Source: CAVSJR01 sp963728285
GTDB taxonomy: Bacteria > Actinomycetota > UBA4738 > HRBIN12
Assembly (NCBI GenBank): GCA_963728285.1
Contig: CAVSJR010000005.1
Location: 434,001 to 498,000 of the forward strand
Direction of reading: 5' to 3'
DNA length: 64,000 bases
The notes under the pieces are model-generated. The model ran no database searches, was not told the origin of the DNA, and saw nothing but the letters and a program-made list of their open reading frames with translations. The translations under genes were made by a program, and so were the position numbers. This document shows, one piece after another, positions 45,178 through 53,904 of this stretch (position 1 is the first letter of the stretch; each line of letters begins with the position of its first letter).

Positions 45178-46317
45178 TGGACCTCGTCGCGGGGCGCACG
45201 CTCTCGGCGGAACGCCGTCCGATCCGCCATCTGGATCCCACGCTGCTGCTGACCGTGGGGCTTCTGAGCCTCATCAGCCTGCTCGCCGTGTACTCCTCGA
45301 CGAGGCAGTCGCAGGTCGACTTCGGCGGGGACCCCGGCTTCTACCTCAAGCGCCAGCTCACCTGGATGACGCTGGGCGTCATCCTGCTCCTGCTCGCGGC
45401 GCTGTTCGACTACCGCTTCTTCAAGATCTACGCGGCCTTCTTCTACGTCGCGGTGCTGGCGCTGCTCGTGCTCGTGCAGACGCCGCTCGGGACCAGCGTG
45501 AAGGGCGCGCAGCGCTGGTTCCAGCTCGGGGGCTTCCAGGCGGCGCCGTCCGAGTACATGAAGATCGCGCTGATCCTCATGCTCGCCGCGCTCCTCTCGG
45601 AGGTGCGGGACGCCGAGCTCTGGCTGCCGGACGTCGCGCGCGCGACGGTGGTCGCCGGGGTGCCCATGGCGCTCGTCTTCCTGCAGCCCGACATCGGGAC
45701 GTCGATCGTCATCGCCGCGATCCTCGTCGGGATCCTCGTCGTCGCCGGCGCGAGGCCGCGCCACCTCGCCGTGCTGGGGTTCGCCGCGGTCGTGCTGGCG
45801 ATCGGGGCCTTTCAGCTCGGGATCATCAAGGACTATCAGATCCAGCGATTGACCGGGTTCCTGGATCCCGCGAACGATCCTGCAGGCCACCGGCTACAAC
45901 CGCAACCAGGCCGAGATCGCGATCGGGGCCGGCGGCGTCCTCGGGCGCGGCTACCTGGACGGCACGCAGACCAACCTCGACTTCGTCCCCGAGCAGCACA
46001 CCGACTTCATCTTCACCGTCATCGGCGAGGAGTTCGGCTTCGTCGGGGGCGTCGCCGTGATGGTGCTGTTCGCCACGTTGATCTGGCGGGCGATCCGCAT
46101 CTCCTACTTAGCCAAGGACCCCTTCGGCACCTACGTGGCCGCGGGGATCGCCTCGATGTTCGCCATCCAGATGTTCGTGAACATCGGGATGGTGATCGGC
46201 ATCATGCCGATCACCGGCATCCCGCTGCCGTTCATCTCCTACGGGGGGAGCGCGATGCTGACGAACTTCGTCGCGACCGGGCTGCTGCTGAACATCCACA
46301 TGCGCCGGTTCAAGTAG
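45177..46317 (+). CDS. rodA: RodA, SEDS peptidoglycan polymerase (one frame break)
   Basis: Glycosyltransferase that polymerises lipid II in the elongasome. About ten helices; conserved residues in FLQPDIGTSIVIAA, NRNQAEIAIGAGGVLGRGYL, FVPEQHTDFIFTVIGEEFG and LPFISYGGSAMLTN. The frame changes near 45878: LDPANDP, then LQATGYNRNQAEIAIGAGG in the next frame. One extra base restores 379 residues, typical for RodA. The ATG overlaps the mrdA stop, and the 3' end overlaps the convergent REC-kinase gene by 8 bp. Confidence 0.93.
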
Positions 46318-47482
46318 TCGGGCCCACCCTCCAGAGGAACACCGAGCCCTGCGATCCGGTGCGCTCGATGGCGACGTCGCCGTCCGCCGCGCGGGCCGCG
46401 GTCCTGGCGAGCGAGAGGCCGATCCCGGCGCCCTGATGCGTCCGGGCGTTGAGGGGCTCGCCCTGCTCGAAGGCGTCGAAGATTCGCTCCCGGATGTCGG
46501 GCGCGACGCCCGGACCTTGGTCGGTCACGCGAACCTCGACGCCGTCGGGGCCCAGGGTGCAGGCGATCTCGACCGGCGAGCCGGGAGGGGAGAAGCGCAG
46601 CGCGTTGTCGACGAGCTCCTCCAGGAGCCGTCGCGCGACCACGGGGTTGAGGTTGGTCTCGGGGACGTCCTCGTCGGCCGAGACGTCGATGCGGCGGTCG
46701 CGCGCCGCGACCTCCCGGGCGACCTCGACCACGTCGACCCGTTCGGTCAGCGCCGCCTCCGCCGCCAGCTCGAACCGCTCGACGAGGTGCGCCAGGGCGC
46801 CCGCTCGCGACGCGAGCCGCTCGAGCAGATCCCGCTGCTGGGCGGCGGGCACCTCGTGCTTGGCGAGGGTCTGGGCCATCCCGAGGATGACCGTGACGGG
46901 CGTCCGCAGCTCGTGGCCGAGCCTGGCGACCTGCTCGTGGCGGCGCTCCGCTCGCTCGACCAGCGCCTCGTGGGCCCGCTCGAGTTCCGCGGCGCGCTGG
47001 CGCTCGCGCTCGAGGGCCTCCGTCAGCTCGTCGATCACGGTGGGCGTGACCTCGGGGGAGATGATGGCGCCGCCGTGGGCGGCCTGGAGCACCGCCTTCA
47101 GGATCTCCTCCCCGTCGGAGTCCTTCAGGACGTAGCCGGATGCGCCCGCGACCAGCATGTCCCGGACCGCTCGCTGATCCTCGTGCCCGGTCAGGGCGAC
47201 CACGCCCACCTCCGGCAGGAGCTCCTTCAGGCGCCGCGTCGCCTCCATGCCGTCCATGGAGGGCATTCGGACGTCCATGAGCACGACGTGGGGCCGGATC
47301 CGCGGCGCCATCTCCAGGGCCTCGGCGCCGGTGCGCGCCTCCCCGATGACCTCGAGCTCGTCGATGTCGAGCAGGGCGAGGAGGGAATCGCGGAAGCCGT
47401 CGTTGTCGTCGACGACCATCACGCGAACCCGGGCGGGGGGAAACGGCTGCGGACTCCGCAGCTCGGAGGCGGCATTGGCCAT
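46310..47482 (-). CDS. Hybrid regulator: N-terminal REC plus histidine kinase
   Basis: 390-residue cytoplasmic protein. The receiver domain (residues 18-135; VMVVDDNDGFRDSL, phosphoacceptor Asp in VVLMDVRMPSMDG, Lys in GYVLKDSDGEE) comes first, followed by a coiled-coil linker and a kinase core: HisKA box RLGHELRTPVTVILG, N box ELVDNALRFSPPG, G boxes DQGPGVAPDIRERIF and GAGIGLSLAR. There is no membrane segment, so it must take its input from another protein through the REC domain. It converges on rodA. The 47,483-48,050 region beyond it separates it from rne. Confidence 0.9.
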   Translation of the reverse strand: MANAASELRSPQPFPPARVRVMVVDDNDGFRDSLLALLDIDELEVIGEARTGAEALEMAPRIRPHVVLMDVRMPSMDGMEATRRLKELLPEVGVVALTGHEDQRAVRDMLVAGASGYVLKDSDGEEILKAVLQAAHGGAIISPEVTPTVIDELTEALERERQRAAELERAHEALVERAERRHEQVARLGHELRTPVTVILGMAQTLAKHEVPAAQQRDLLERLASRAGALAHLVERFELAAEAALTERVDVVEVAREVAARDRRIDVSADEDVPETNLNPVVARRLLEELVDNALRFSPPGSPVEIACTLGPDGVEVRVTDQGPGVAPDIRERIFDAFEQGEPLNARTHQGAGIGLSLARTAARAADGDVAIERTGSQGSVFLWRVGPTT

Positions 47483-48050
47483 GGCGAGACGAGTCTCACG
47501 ACCCCGAGGGGGGTGCGCTATCCGGCAGAGTGCCGTTTCTGCCGAGCCGCGCCGCCCCAGGGCCCTTAGTCAGTCCGGGGTAGTCAAGCGACCTCCCCCG
47601 GTGCCTGCACCCCCGGCGAATATCCCCTCGCTGACCAGGGCCTGCGCCCGTCCGGGCTCGATCGCCGGAGCCGGCCTCCACCGGGGGGCCGCCTCCGCTT
47701 GCTATCCTTCAGGCAGACGTGCTCGCGGCCGTGGCGGTCGAGGATCGCCTCGTAGGCGCGCGAGAGACGAGGAGGCGCTCGGGAGCCCAGGGCTCGCCGG
47801 GCCGCGCGGAACACCGACGCGGCCGAGGCCGGAGCCGGGCCGGGCGCCGGAGAAAGGCGTTCTGCGTGCGTGAAGACGCGCGCGAGATGAGGGCAAGCGG
47901 CGCATCCCGTGCCGGCCACGTCCCGCGCATCCAGCTTCGCTCCCCCGAGCCGGGGGAGGAGGGCCACCGCGTGGCCTCTCGGATTTCACCGCCGTTCGCC
48001 CCCTGCTCCGGAGAAGTCCACCTCGTCGCGAGCGATGGGAGATCGCAGAG
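47483..48050. other. 568-bp gene-free stretch upstream of rne
   Basis: No open frame here has convincing coding character. A TATCCT hexamer at 47703-47708 could be the -10 of rne, which would give it a leader of about 340 nt. The leader is very GC-rich and rich in short self-complementary runs (for example CCCCCGAGCCGGGGG at 47943-47957). RNase E genes often have long leaders used for autoregulation, but no specific element is identifiable. Confidence 0.35.
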
Positions 48051-50341
48051 ATGAACGACGAGATCGATACCACCAGCCAGACGGTTGAGGGCGGCACCGC
48101 GGGGCCGGAGGCCGCGAACGCAGACACTGCGTCGGAGGGCTCCGAGGCCGGAGGCGCGCCGGCGAGGTCCCGCAGCCGCCGGGGCCGCCGGGGAGGTCGC
48201 GGACGAAGCAGGTCCCGCGCGAGCGGCGCGGGCACCACCCAGGCGGAGGGGGAGAGCTCCCCGGGGGCGGAGGAGGGGGCCGAGGAGCCTCCGACACGCA
48301 GTCCGCGGGCGCCCAGACGTCCCAGACCGCCCAGAGGGCTCGCGGCACCGGCTCGGGCTCGACACGGAGATCCAATTCCTCAACCTCCTCCACGCGCTCG
48401 ACCGGTTCCACCAGGTCGCGGAGCCGATCCGGGACCGGGTCGGCGGCGGGTTCGGAGCCCGCGGCCGACGGTGGAGACGGCAGCTCCGGGACCTCGATCG
48501 CCGACCCGGCGACGACCGACGGGGAGCGGCGGCCGAGGGCACCGGCTCGGCGAACGGCCAGGCGCCATCGACGCAGCGTCGACGCCGCCGGCGGGGCGGA
48601 CGCGGACGGGGCGGCAGCTCCGCGAGCCGCGGCCGAAGCCTCAACGGTCGAGGCCGACGGCGACGAGAAGGACACGCCCGCGGCGAGGTCCCCGGCGAAA
48701 CGGTCCACGTCGACCCGGTCGCGCTCCGCGGCGCGCCGCCACCGCCGGTGCCTCGACGCGGGATGCCGACGCGGCCACCGATGGTCGCGACGAGTCGGGA
48801 GACGGCGAGGCCCCGGCGGCCCGTTCCCGATCTCGGCGGCGACGTCGGAAGCCGGCATCGCCGCCCACCCGGGAGAACGGCGAGGCGAGCCTCGACGATC
48901 CGCCCGCCGCGGTCGCGGCCGACGAGAAGAAGAACACCGCCGCGGCGAAGAAGCGCGCTCCGGCCGCGAAGAAGGAGAAGGAGGACGCCGGCGCAGGCGC
49001 AGGCCCCACGCGGCTCCGGCGCGGCCGCGCGGCGCCGACGCGAACACGCGCGCGCACGCGCAGGCGCCAGGAGCCCTTGATCTTCCCGCCGCGCGTGACC
49101 GACAAGCTGATGGTGATCACCGAGCACGGCGACCGGGACCAGATCGCGGTGCTCGAGGACCGCGATCTCGTGCAGCACTACGTCACACGCGCCGGCGCGA
49201 AGTCGATGGTCGGCAACATCTACCTCGGGCGCGTGCAGAACGTCCTCCCGGGAATGGAGGCGGCGTTCGTGGACGTCGGCCGCGGCCGCAACGCCGTCCT
49301 GTACGCGGGGGAGGTCAACTACTCCGCGGAGGAGCTCGACGGCGACACGCCGCCCCGCATCCAAGACGTCCTGAAGAGCGGCCAGTCCGTCCTCGTGCAG
49401 GTCACCAAGGACCCCATGGGAGGAAAGGGGCGCGCCTCACGGCGCAGATCAGCGTGCCGGGACGGTTCCTCGTGCTGATGCCCAACTCGAGCGTGTTCGG
49501 GATCAGCCGCAGGATCCCCGACGAGGAGCGAAAGCGGCTCAAGGCGCTGTCCAAGAAGATCCGGCCCGACGGCTTCGGGCTCATCATCCGGACGGCGGCG
49601 GAGGGCGCCTCCGAGGAGGCGATGACCGCCGACCTCGACCGCGTCGTCCAGGTCTGGAAGGACACCGAGAAGCGATCGAAGAAGGCCAAGGCCCCGGCCC
49701 TGCTCTACGAGGAGCCCGAGCTCACGGTCCGCGTCGTGCGCGACCTGTTCACCGACGAGGAGTACCGGGAGCTCGTCACGGACTCGCAGCGGATCTACGA
49801 CAAGGTGACGTCCTACCTGAACGAGGTGGCGCCCGACCTCGCCGAGAAGGTGCGGCTGCACCAGGGCAAGCTCTCGGCGTTCGAGGAGCACCACGTCGTC
49901 GAGCAGATCCACAAGGCGCTCGATCGAAAGGTCTGGCTGCCGTCGGGCGGGTATCTCATCATCGAGCGCACCGAGGCGATGACCGTGATCGACGTCAACA
50001 CCGGCAAGAGCATCGGGAAGACCAACCTCGAGGAGACCGTCGTCGGCACGAACCTCGAGGCCTCGCGGGAGGTCGCGCGCCAGCTCCGGCTGCGCGACAT
50101 CGGCGGGATCATCATCGTGGACTTCATCGACATGCTCCTCGAGAGGAACAAGGAGAAGGTGGTCGACACCCTCCGCGAGGCCATGGCCCAGGACAAGACG
50201 CGCTCCCAGGTGTTCGAGATCGGACCGCTCGGGCTCCTGGAGATCACGCGCAAGCGCGTGTCGGGCGGACTGGTCGAGTCCTTCTCCGAGACGTGCCCCA
50301 CGTGCGAGGGTCGCGGCATCCTGGTGAACTACGAGGCCTGA
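48051..50341 (+). CDS. rne: Ribonuclease E/G family endoribonuclease (frame breaks)
   Basis: Main endonuclease of mRNA decay and rRNA maturation. A long disordered N-terminal extension (about 340 residues, Arg/Ser/Ala/Glu-rich, RSRSRRRRRKP, AAAKKRAPAAKKEK) precedes the S1 domain (MVGNIYLGRVQNVLPGMEAA). The DNase I-like core has metal-binding Asp in MTVIDVNTGKS and IIIVDFIDM, and the zinc link CPTCEGRG ends the protein. The frame changes near 49430: GGKG continues as ARLTAQISVPGRFLVLMP, consistent with one missing G. The extension itself probably holds two more shifts (near 48290 and 48760), since another frame there is Ser/Thr-rich. About 763 residues. Confidence 0.9.
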
Positions 50342-50381
50342 CGCGATCCACGACACCGACACGACGACGGAGGGCGAGACG

Positions 50382-50802
50382 ATGTACGCGGTGATCAAGA
50401 CCGGCGGAAAGCAGCAGCGCGTGAAGCCGGGGGACGTGATCGAGGTGGAGCGGCTCGTGCACGAGGGCGAGACCATCTCCTTCCAGCCCCTGCTCGTGGT
50501 CGACGACGACGGAGCGACCCACGTCGGCAAGGCCGCCGCCGGGGCCGTCGTGACGGCCAAGCCCCTGGGGGAGAAGAAGGGCGAGAAGATCAGGGTGCTG
50601 CGCTACCGGCCGAAGACGGGGTATTCCAAACGCACCGGGCATCGCCAGCTGCTCACCCTGCTCGAGATCTCCGGCATCGAGCTCGGGAGCTCGGCGAAGC
50701 GTCGATCGGCCAAGGCCGCCGAGCCGGCGACGAGCCGCTCCCGCCGAGACCGCTCCCGCCGAGACCGCGTCAGCCGAGACCGCTCCCGCCGACAGCGAGT
50801 GA
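50382..50802 (+). CDS. rplU: 50S ribosomal protein L21 with repeat tail (one frame break)
   Basis: Large-subunit protein binding 23S rRNA. MYAVIKTGGKQQRVKPGD through YSKRTGHRQLLTLLEI is standard L21 (about 100 residues). Behind it a Lys/Ala tail continues; near 50725 the frame shifts by one base and then reads APAETAPAETASAETAPADSE to a TGA at 50802. In the unshifted frame the tail is Arg-rich and runs to 50822, which is less likely. The AETAP unit comes from a 15-bp imperfect tandem repeat. rpmA follows 27 bp later. Confidence 0.9.
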
Positions 50803-50829
50803 GTGCCCGTTTGATAGCCTAGTTTCCCT

Positions 50830-51081
50830 ATGGCGCACAAAAAGGGTGGAGGTTCCTCGAGGAACGGCCGCGATTCCGAGTCGAAGCGACTCGGCGTCAA
50901 GGCCTACGGCGGGCAGGACGTTCCCGCCGGCTCCATCATCGTGCGCCAGCGCGGGACCCGGATCCACCCCGGCCCCGGCGTCGGCAAGGGCGGCGACGAC
51001 ACGCTGTTCGCCCTCGTCGCGGGCACGGTCACGTTCACGAGCTCCCGCGGCCGCCGCTTCGCCTCGATCGTGGCGAGCTAG
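50830..51081 (+). CDS. rpmA: 50S ribosomal protein L27
   Basis: Peptidyl-transferase-centre protein: MAHKKGGGSSRNGRDSESKR, GSIIVRQRGTRIHPG and GDDTLFALVAG are canonical. 83 residues. TAGCCT lies 9 nt before the ATG and there is no strong ribosome-binding site. The N-terminus starts directly with AHKKGG, so no Firmicutes-type cleavage peptide is present. Confidence 0.97.
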   Translation: MAHKKGGGSSRNGRDSESKRLGVKAYGGQDVPAGSIIVRQRGTRIHPGPGVGKGGDDTLFALVAGTVTFTSSRGRRFASIVAS

Positions 51082-51091
51082 CGCCCGCCGA

Positions 51092-51513
51092 TCAGCTCGC
51101 CGCGGACCCGCTCGAGCCGTCGAGCCGTCCGATCGCCTCGCGGATCTCCTCGACCCAGGCCTTGATCAGGGGCTTTCGATCCGACGTTCTGCCGCCCGAG
51201 GTAGCCGACGCTCGCCTTCTTGGCGCGCTTTCGCCGGATCCTGTTCTCCTCCTCGGCGGTGTGCAGGGGAGGGGGCTGGGTGAAGTAGAAGGCGGTGCGC
51301 CGCCGTCCCATCGTCGCCGTCGTGGGCGATGATCATGATCGGGGAGCCGAGCACGCGCTTGATCTGGCGGACGCGGCGAAGCGGGATCCGCATCTCGCGC
51401 CCGTCCTCGCCGGAGAAGGCGACCTCGGCCTCGTGCAGCGCCAGCGTGCCCTTCGTGTCGAGCGGATTGCCCTGCTCGAGGTGGACCACCCAGACGGTCG
51501 TGATGTCCGGCAT
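51092..51513 (-). CDS. Conserved hypothetical protein opposite rpmA/obgE (two frame breaks)
   Basis: The protein reads in three successive frames: MPDITTVWVVHLEQGNPL ... SPIMIIAHDGDDG (first), RRRTAFYFTQPPPLHTAEEE ... VGYLGRQNVG after a shift near 51305, and KPLIKAWVEEIREAIGRLDG after another near 51185. Two extra bases account for both and give 139 residues. The predicted beta-rich first half (ITTVWVVHLE, LALHEAEVAFSG, RIPLRRVRQIKRV) resembles a small PH-like barrel; the end is a helix. I know no function. It is divergent from obgE with 50 bp between. Confidence 0.6.
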
Positions 51514-51563
51514 GGGACCCATCTTCCCCCGATGACCGGGATTTCGACCACAATCATCCTCGT

Positions 51564-52829
51564 ATGACGTTCGTCGACGAGGCAACGATGTTCGTGCGGG
51601 CCGGCCGGGGGGGCGACGGCTCGGCCTCGATGCGAAGCGAGCCGTACACGCCCCACGGGGGCCCCGACGGGGGCAGCGGGGGCGCCGGCGGCTCGGTCGT
51701 CCTCGAGGTCTCGGGGCGCTCCCGCGACCTCGCCTGGCTGCGGGACCATCCGCACCAGCGCGCCGAGGCCGGCGGGCCCGGCCGCTCGAACAAGCGGGAG
51801 GGCGCCACGGGGATGGACCTGGTCCTCACGGTTCCCGACGGCACGCTGGTTCGCGACGAGGACGGGTTCCTCGCCGACCTCGTCGGGGAGGGCACGCAGG
51901 TCGTCGTGGCGCGAGGAGGCAGGGGCGGGCGCGGCAACGCCGTGCTGTCCCGCGGCCGGAATCGGAACGTGCATTCCGTGGAGAAGGGCGAGGCGGGGGA
52001 GGAGCGCCGCCTGCAGCTCGAGCTGCGGACCGTCGCCGACGTCGGCCTCATCGGCCTGCCGAACGCCGGGAAGTCCACGCTGCTCGCGGCGCTGTCGGCC
52101 GCCCGGCCGAAGATCGCCGACTACCCCTTCACGACGCTGACGCCCAACCTCGGCGTCGCCGGAGGCGACGAGGAGCGGTTCGTCGTCGCCGATCTCCCCG
52201 GCCTCGTCGAGGGCGCCAGCCGGGGCAGGGGACTCGGCCATCGCTTCCTTCGCCACATCATGCGCTGCCGTGTCCTCGTGGAGATCGTCGATCTCTCGGG
52301 CGAGCGTCCGGATGCCGACCTGGCGACGCTGCGTGAGGAGCTCCGGGCTCACGATCCCGAGCTGGCGCGGCGCCGCCGCCTCGTGGTCGGCACGAAGGCG
52401 GATCTCGTCGAGGACGCCGAGGCGCGAGCCGCCGAGCTGGCCCCCGACGCGCTCGCCGTGTCCGCGGTGGAGGGGCGCGGCATCAGCGAGCTCGTCGAGC
52501 GCCTCCGCGCCGCGGTGCGGACGGCTGCCGAGGAGGAGGAGGAGAGGACGGCGGAGGTCGTGCTTCGCCCCGCGCGTCCGCCGTTCACCGTGCGTCGCGA
52601 GGGCTCGCAGTTCATCGTCGCCGGGCGCAACGTCGAGCGGTGGGTCGCCGAGACCGACCTGGAGGACGCCCGCCGCGTCGTGGAGCTGCAGCGACGGCTC
52701 GTGAAGGCTGGGGTCGAGCGCACGCTGTCCGAGATGGGAGCACGCCGGGGCGACGAGGTCGTCATCGCGGGGCGTGTGTTCGAGTTCATCCCCGAGCTGG
52801 AGGGAGACATCAACGATGGATCGGCGTAG
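51564..52829 (+). CDS. obgE: GTPase Obg/CgtA
   Basis: Ribosome-assembly and stress GTPase. The Gly-rich Obg fold (residues 1-155; VRAGRGGDGSASMRSEP, GGRGGRGNAVL), G1 GLPNAGKSTLLAAL, switch DLPGLVEGASRGRGLG, NKxD equivalent TKAD in VVGTKADLVED, then a C-terminal OCT domain (VVLRPARPPFTV, ERWVAETDL). 421 residues. The order rplU-rpmA-obgE is nearly universal. The stop overlaps the next gene by 14 nt. Confidence 0.96.
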   Translation: MTFVDEATMFVRAGRGGDGSASMRSEPYTPHGGPDGGSGGAGGSVVLEVSGRSRDLAWLRDHPHQRAEAGGPGRSNKREGATGMDLVLTVPDGTLVRDEDGFLADLVGEGTQVVVARGGRGGRGNAVLSRGRNRNVHSVEKGEAGEERRLQLELRTVADVGLIGLPNAGKSTLLAALSAARPKIADYPFTTLTPNLGVAGGDEERFVVADLPGLVEGASRGRGLGHRFLRHIMRCRVLVEIVDLSGERPDADLATLREELRAHDPELARRRRLVVGTKADLVEDAEARAAELAPDALAVSAVEGRGISELVERLRAAVRTAAEEEEERTAEVVLRPARPPFTVRREGSQFIVAGRNVERWVAETDLEDARRVVELQRRLVKAGVERTLSEMGARRGDEVVIAGRVFEFIPELEGDINDGSA

Positions 52830-53259
52830 GGAACTGGTCGACCGCGAGGACGCTGCCTGGACCGAGCTGCACGAGGCGATGGATGCATTCGGGCCCGAGC
52901 AGCTCGAGTCGCCGACGCTGAACGAGGAGGGCTGGTCGCCGAAGGACGTCATCTTCCACATCGGGGCGTGGCTCGCGGAGGCCGGGCTCCAGCTCGAACG
53001 CATGCGCGAGGGGACGTTCGTCGAGCCGGAGCTCGACACCGACGAGCTCAACGCCCGATGGCTGGAGGTCTCCCGGGGCGTCGACGTCGAGACGGCGAAG
53101 GCGGAGCTGTTCTCGTCGCGGACCCGACTCCTCCAGGCCTTCGAGGAGCTTCCCGAGATCACGCCGCAGGCGCAGGAGTGGTTCGAGGAATCCGGCGACC
53201 TGCACTACCTCGAGCACCTCCCCGAGCTCCGGGCCGCGCTCGCCCGCGAGGCGGGGTGA
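52816..53259 (+). CDS. DinB/maleylpyruvate isomerase N-domain-like protein
   Basis: A 147-residue helical-bundle protein of the DinB superfamily: RRELVDREDAAWTELHEAM, then GWSPKDVIFHIGAWLAEAGL with the first metal-type His, and HYLEHLPELRAALA at the end with further His residues. ATG 52816 lies inside the obgE 3' end, indicating coupled translation. Relatives include thiol-dependent transferases; the substrate is unknown. Placement between obgE and nadD is unusual for the family. Confidence 0.7.
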   Translation: MDRRRELVDREDAAWTELHEAMDAFGPEQLESPTLNEEGWSPKDVIFHIGAWLAEAGLQLERMREGTFVEPELDTDELNARWLEVSRGVDVETAKAELFSSRTRLLQAFEELPEITPQAQEWFEESGDLHYLEHLPELRAALAREAG

Positions 53260-53291
53260 GCGGGATCCCGAAACCCGGGCTCCTGCGCCCG

Positions 53292-53297
53292 TAGGAT
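53292..53297 (+). promoter_or_regulatory. -10 element of a leaderless promoter (nadD)
   Basis: TAGGAT is 7 nt before the GTG start of nadD, and no Shine-Dalgarno is present. Confidence 0.45.
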
Positions 53298-53304
53298 TAC
53301 CGGC

Positions 53305-53904
53305 GTGGGACGACGGCTGGGGGTCATGGGCGGGACGTTCGACCCCGTTCACCACGGGCACCTGACGACCGCCGAGGAGGCCCTGACGCAGTTCGTGCTT
53401 GATCAGGTCGTCTTCGTGCCGACGGGGAGGCCGTGGATGAAGGAGCGCACGGACGTCTCGGATCCGGAGCACCGCTACCTCATGACCGTGATCGCGACCG
53501 CCAGCAACCCCCGGTTCGCGGTCTCGCGCATCGAGATCGACCGCGATGGGCCCACCTATACCGTGGACACCCTGCGGGCGCTCGCGGAGCAGGAATCCGA
53601 CGCGGAGCTGTTCTTCATCACGGGCGCGGACGCCATGCTCGAGATCCTGCACTTCTGGAAGGATCCGAACGAGATCCTCGACCTCGCTCACTTCATCGCG
53701 GCCACGCGCCCGGGCTACGATATCGCCGCATTCGAGGCGGAGGCGCCGACGCGGAACCCGCACGTCAGCGTGATGAACATCCCCGCGCTGGCGATCTCGT
53801 CGACGGATATCAGGGCTCGCGTGCGGGAGGGGCGGCCCATCAGGTACCTCGTTCCGGAGGGCGTGAAGAGCTACGTGGAGAAGACGGGGCTGTATCGCGG
53901 ATGA
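53305..53904 (+). CDS. nadD: Nicotinate-nucleotide adenylyltransferase
   Basis: Makes deamido-NAD from nicotinate mononucleotide and ATP. Nucleotidyl-transferase motif GGTFDPVHHGHL near the N-terminus and ISSTDIRARV near the end, with FITGADAMLEILHFWK in between. 199 residues. GTG start 53305 after TAGGAT. The stop overlaps the start of the LytR-like gene (ATGA), and rsfS follows, the usual nadD-rsfS neighbourhood. Confidence 0.94.
   Translation: MGRRLGVMGGTFDPVHHGHLTTAEEALTQFVLDQVVFVPTGRPWMKERTDVSDPEHRYLMTVIATASNPRFAVSRIEIDRDGPTYTVDTLRALAEQESDAELFFITGADAMLEILHFWKDPNEILDLAHFIAATRPGYDIAAFEAEAPTRNPHVSVMNIPALAISSTDIRARVREGRPIRYLVPEGVKSYVEKTGLYRG

Noticed and set aside
43251..50341. mrdA, rodA and rne as genuine pseudogenes
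   Set aside because: All three are normally essential, each has a complete protein after a one-base correction, and the flanking genes are intact; sequencing error is simpler.
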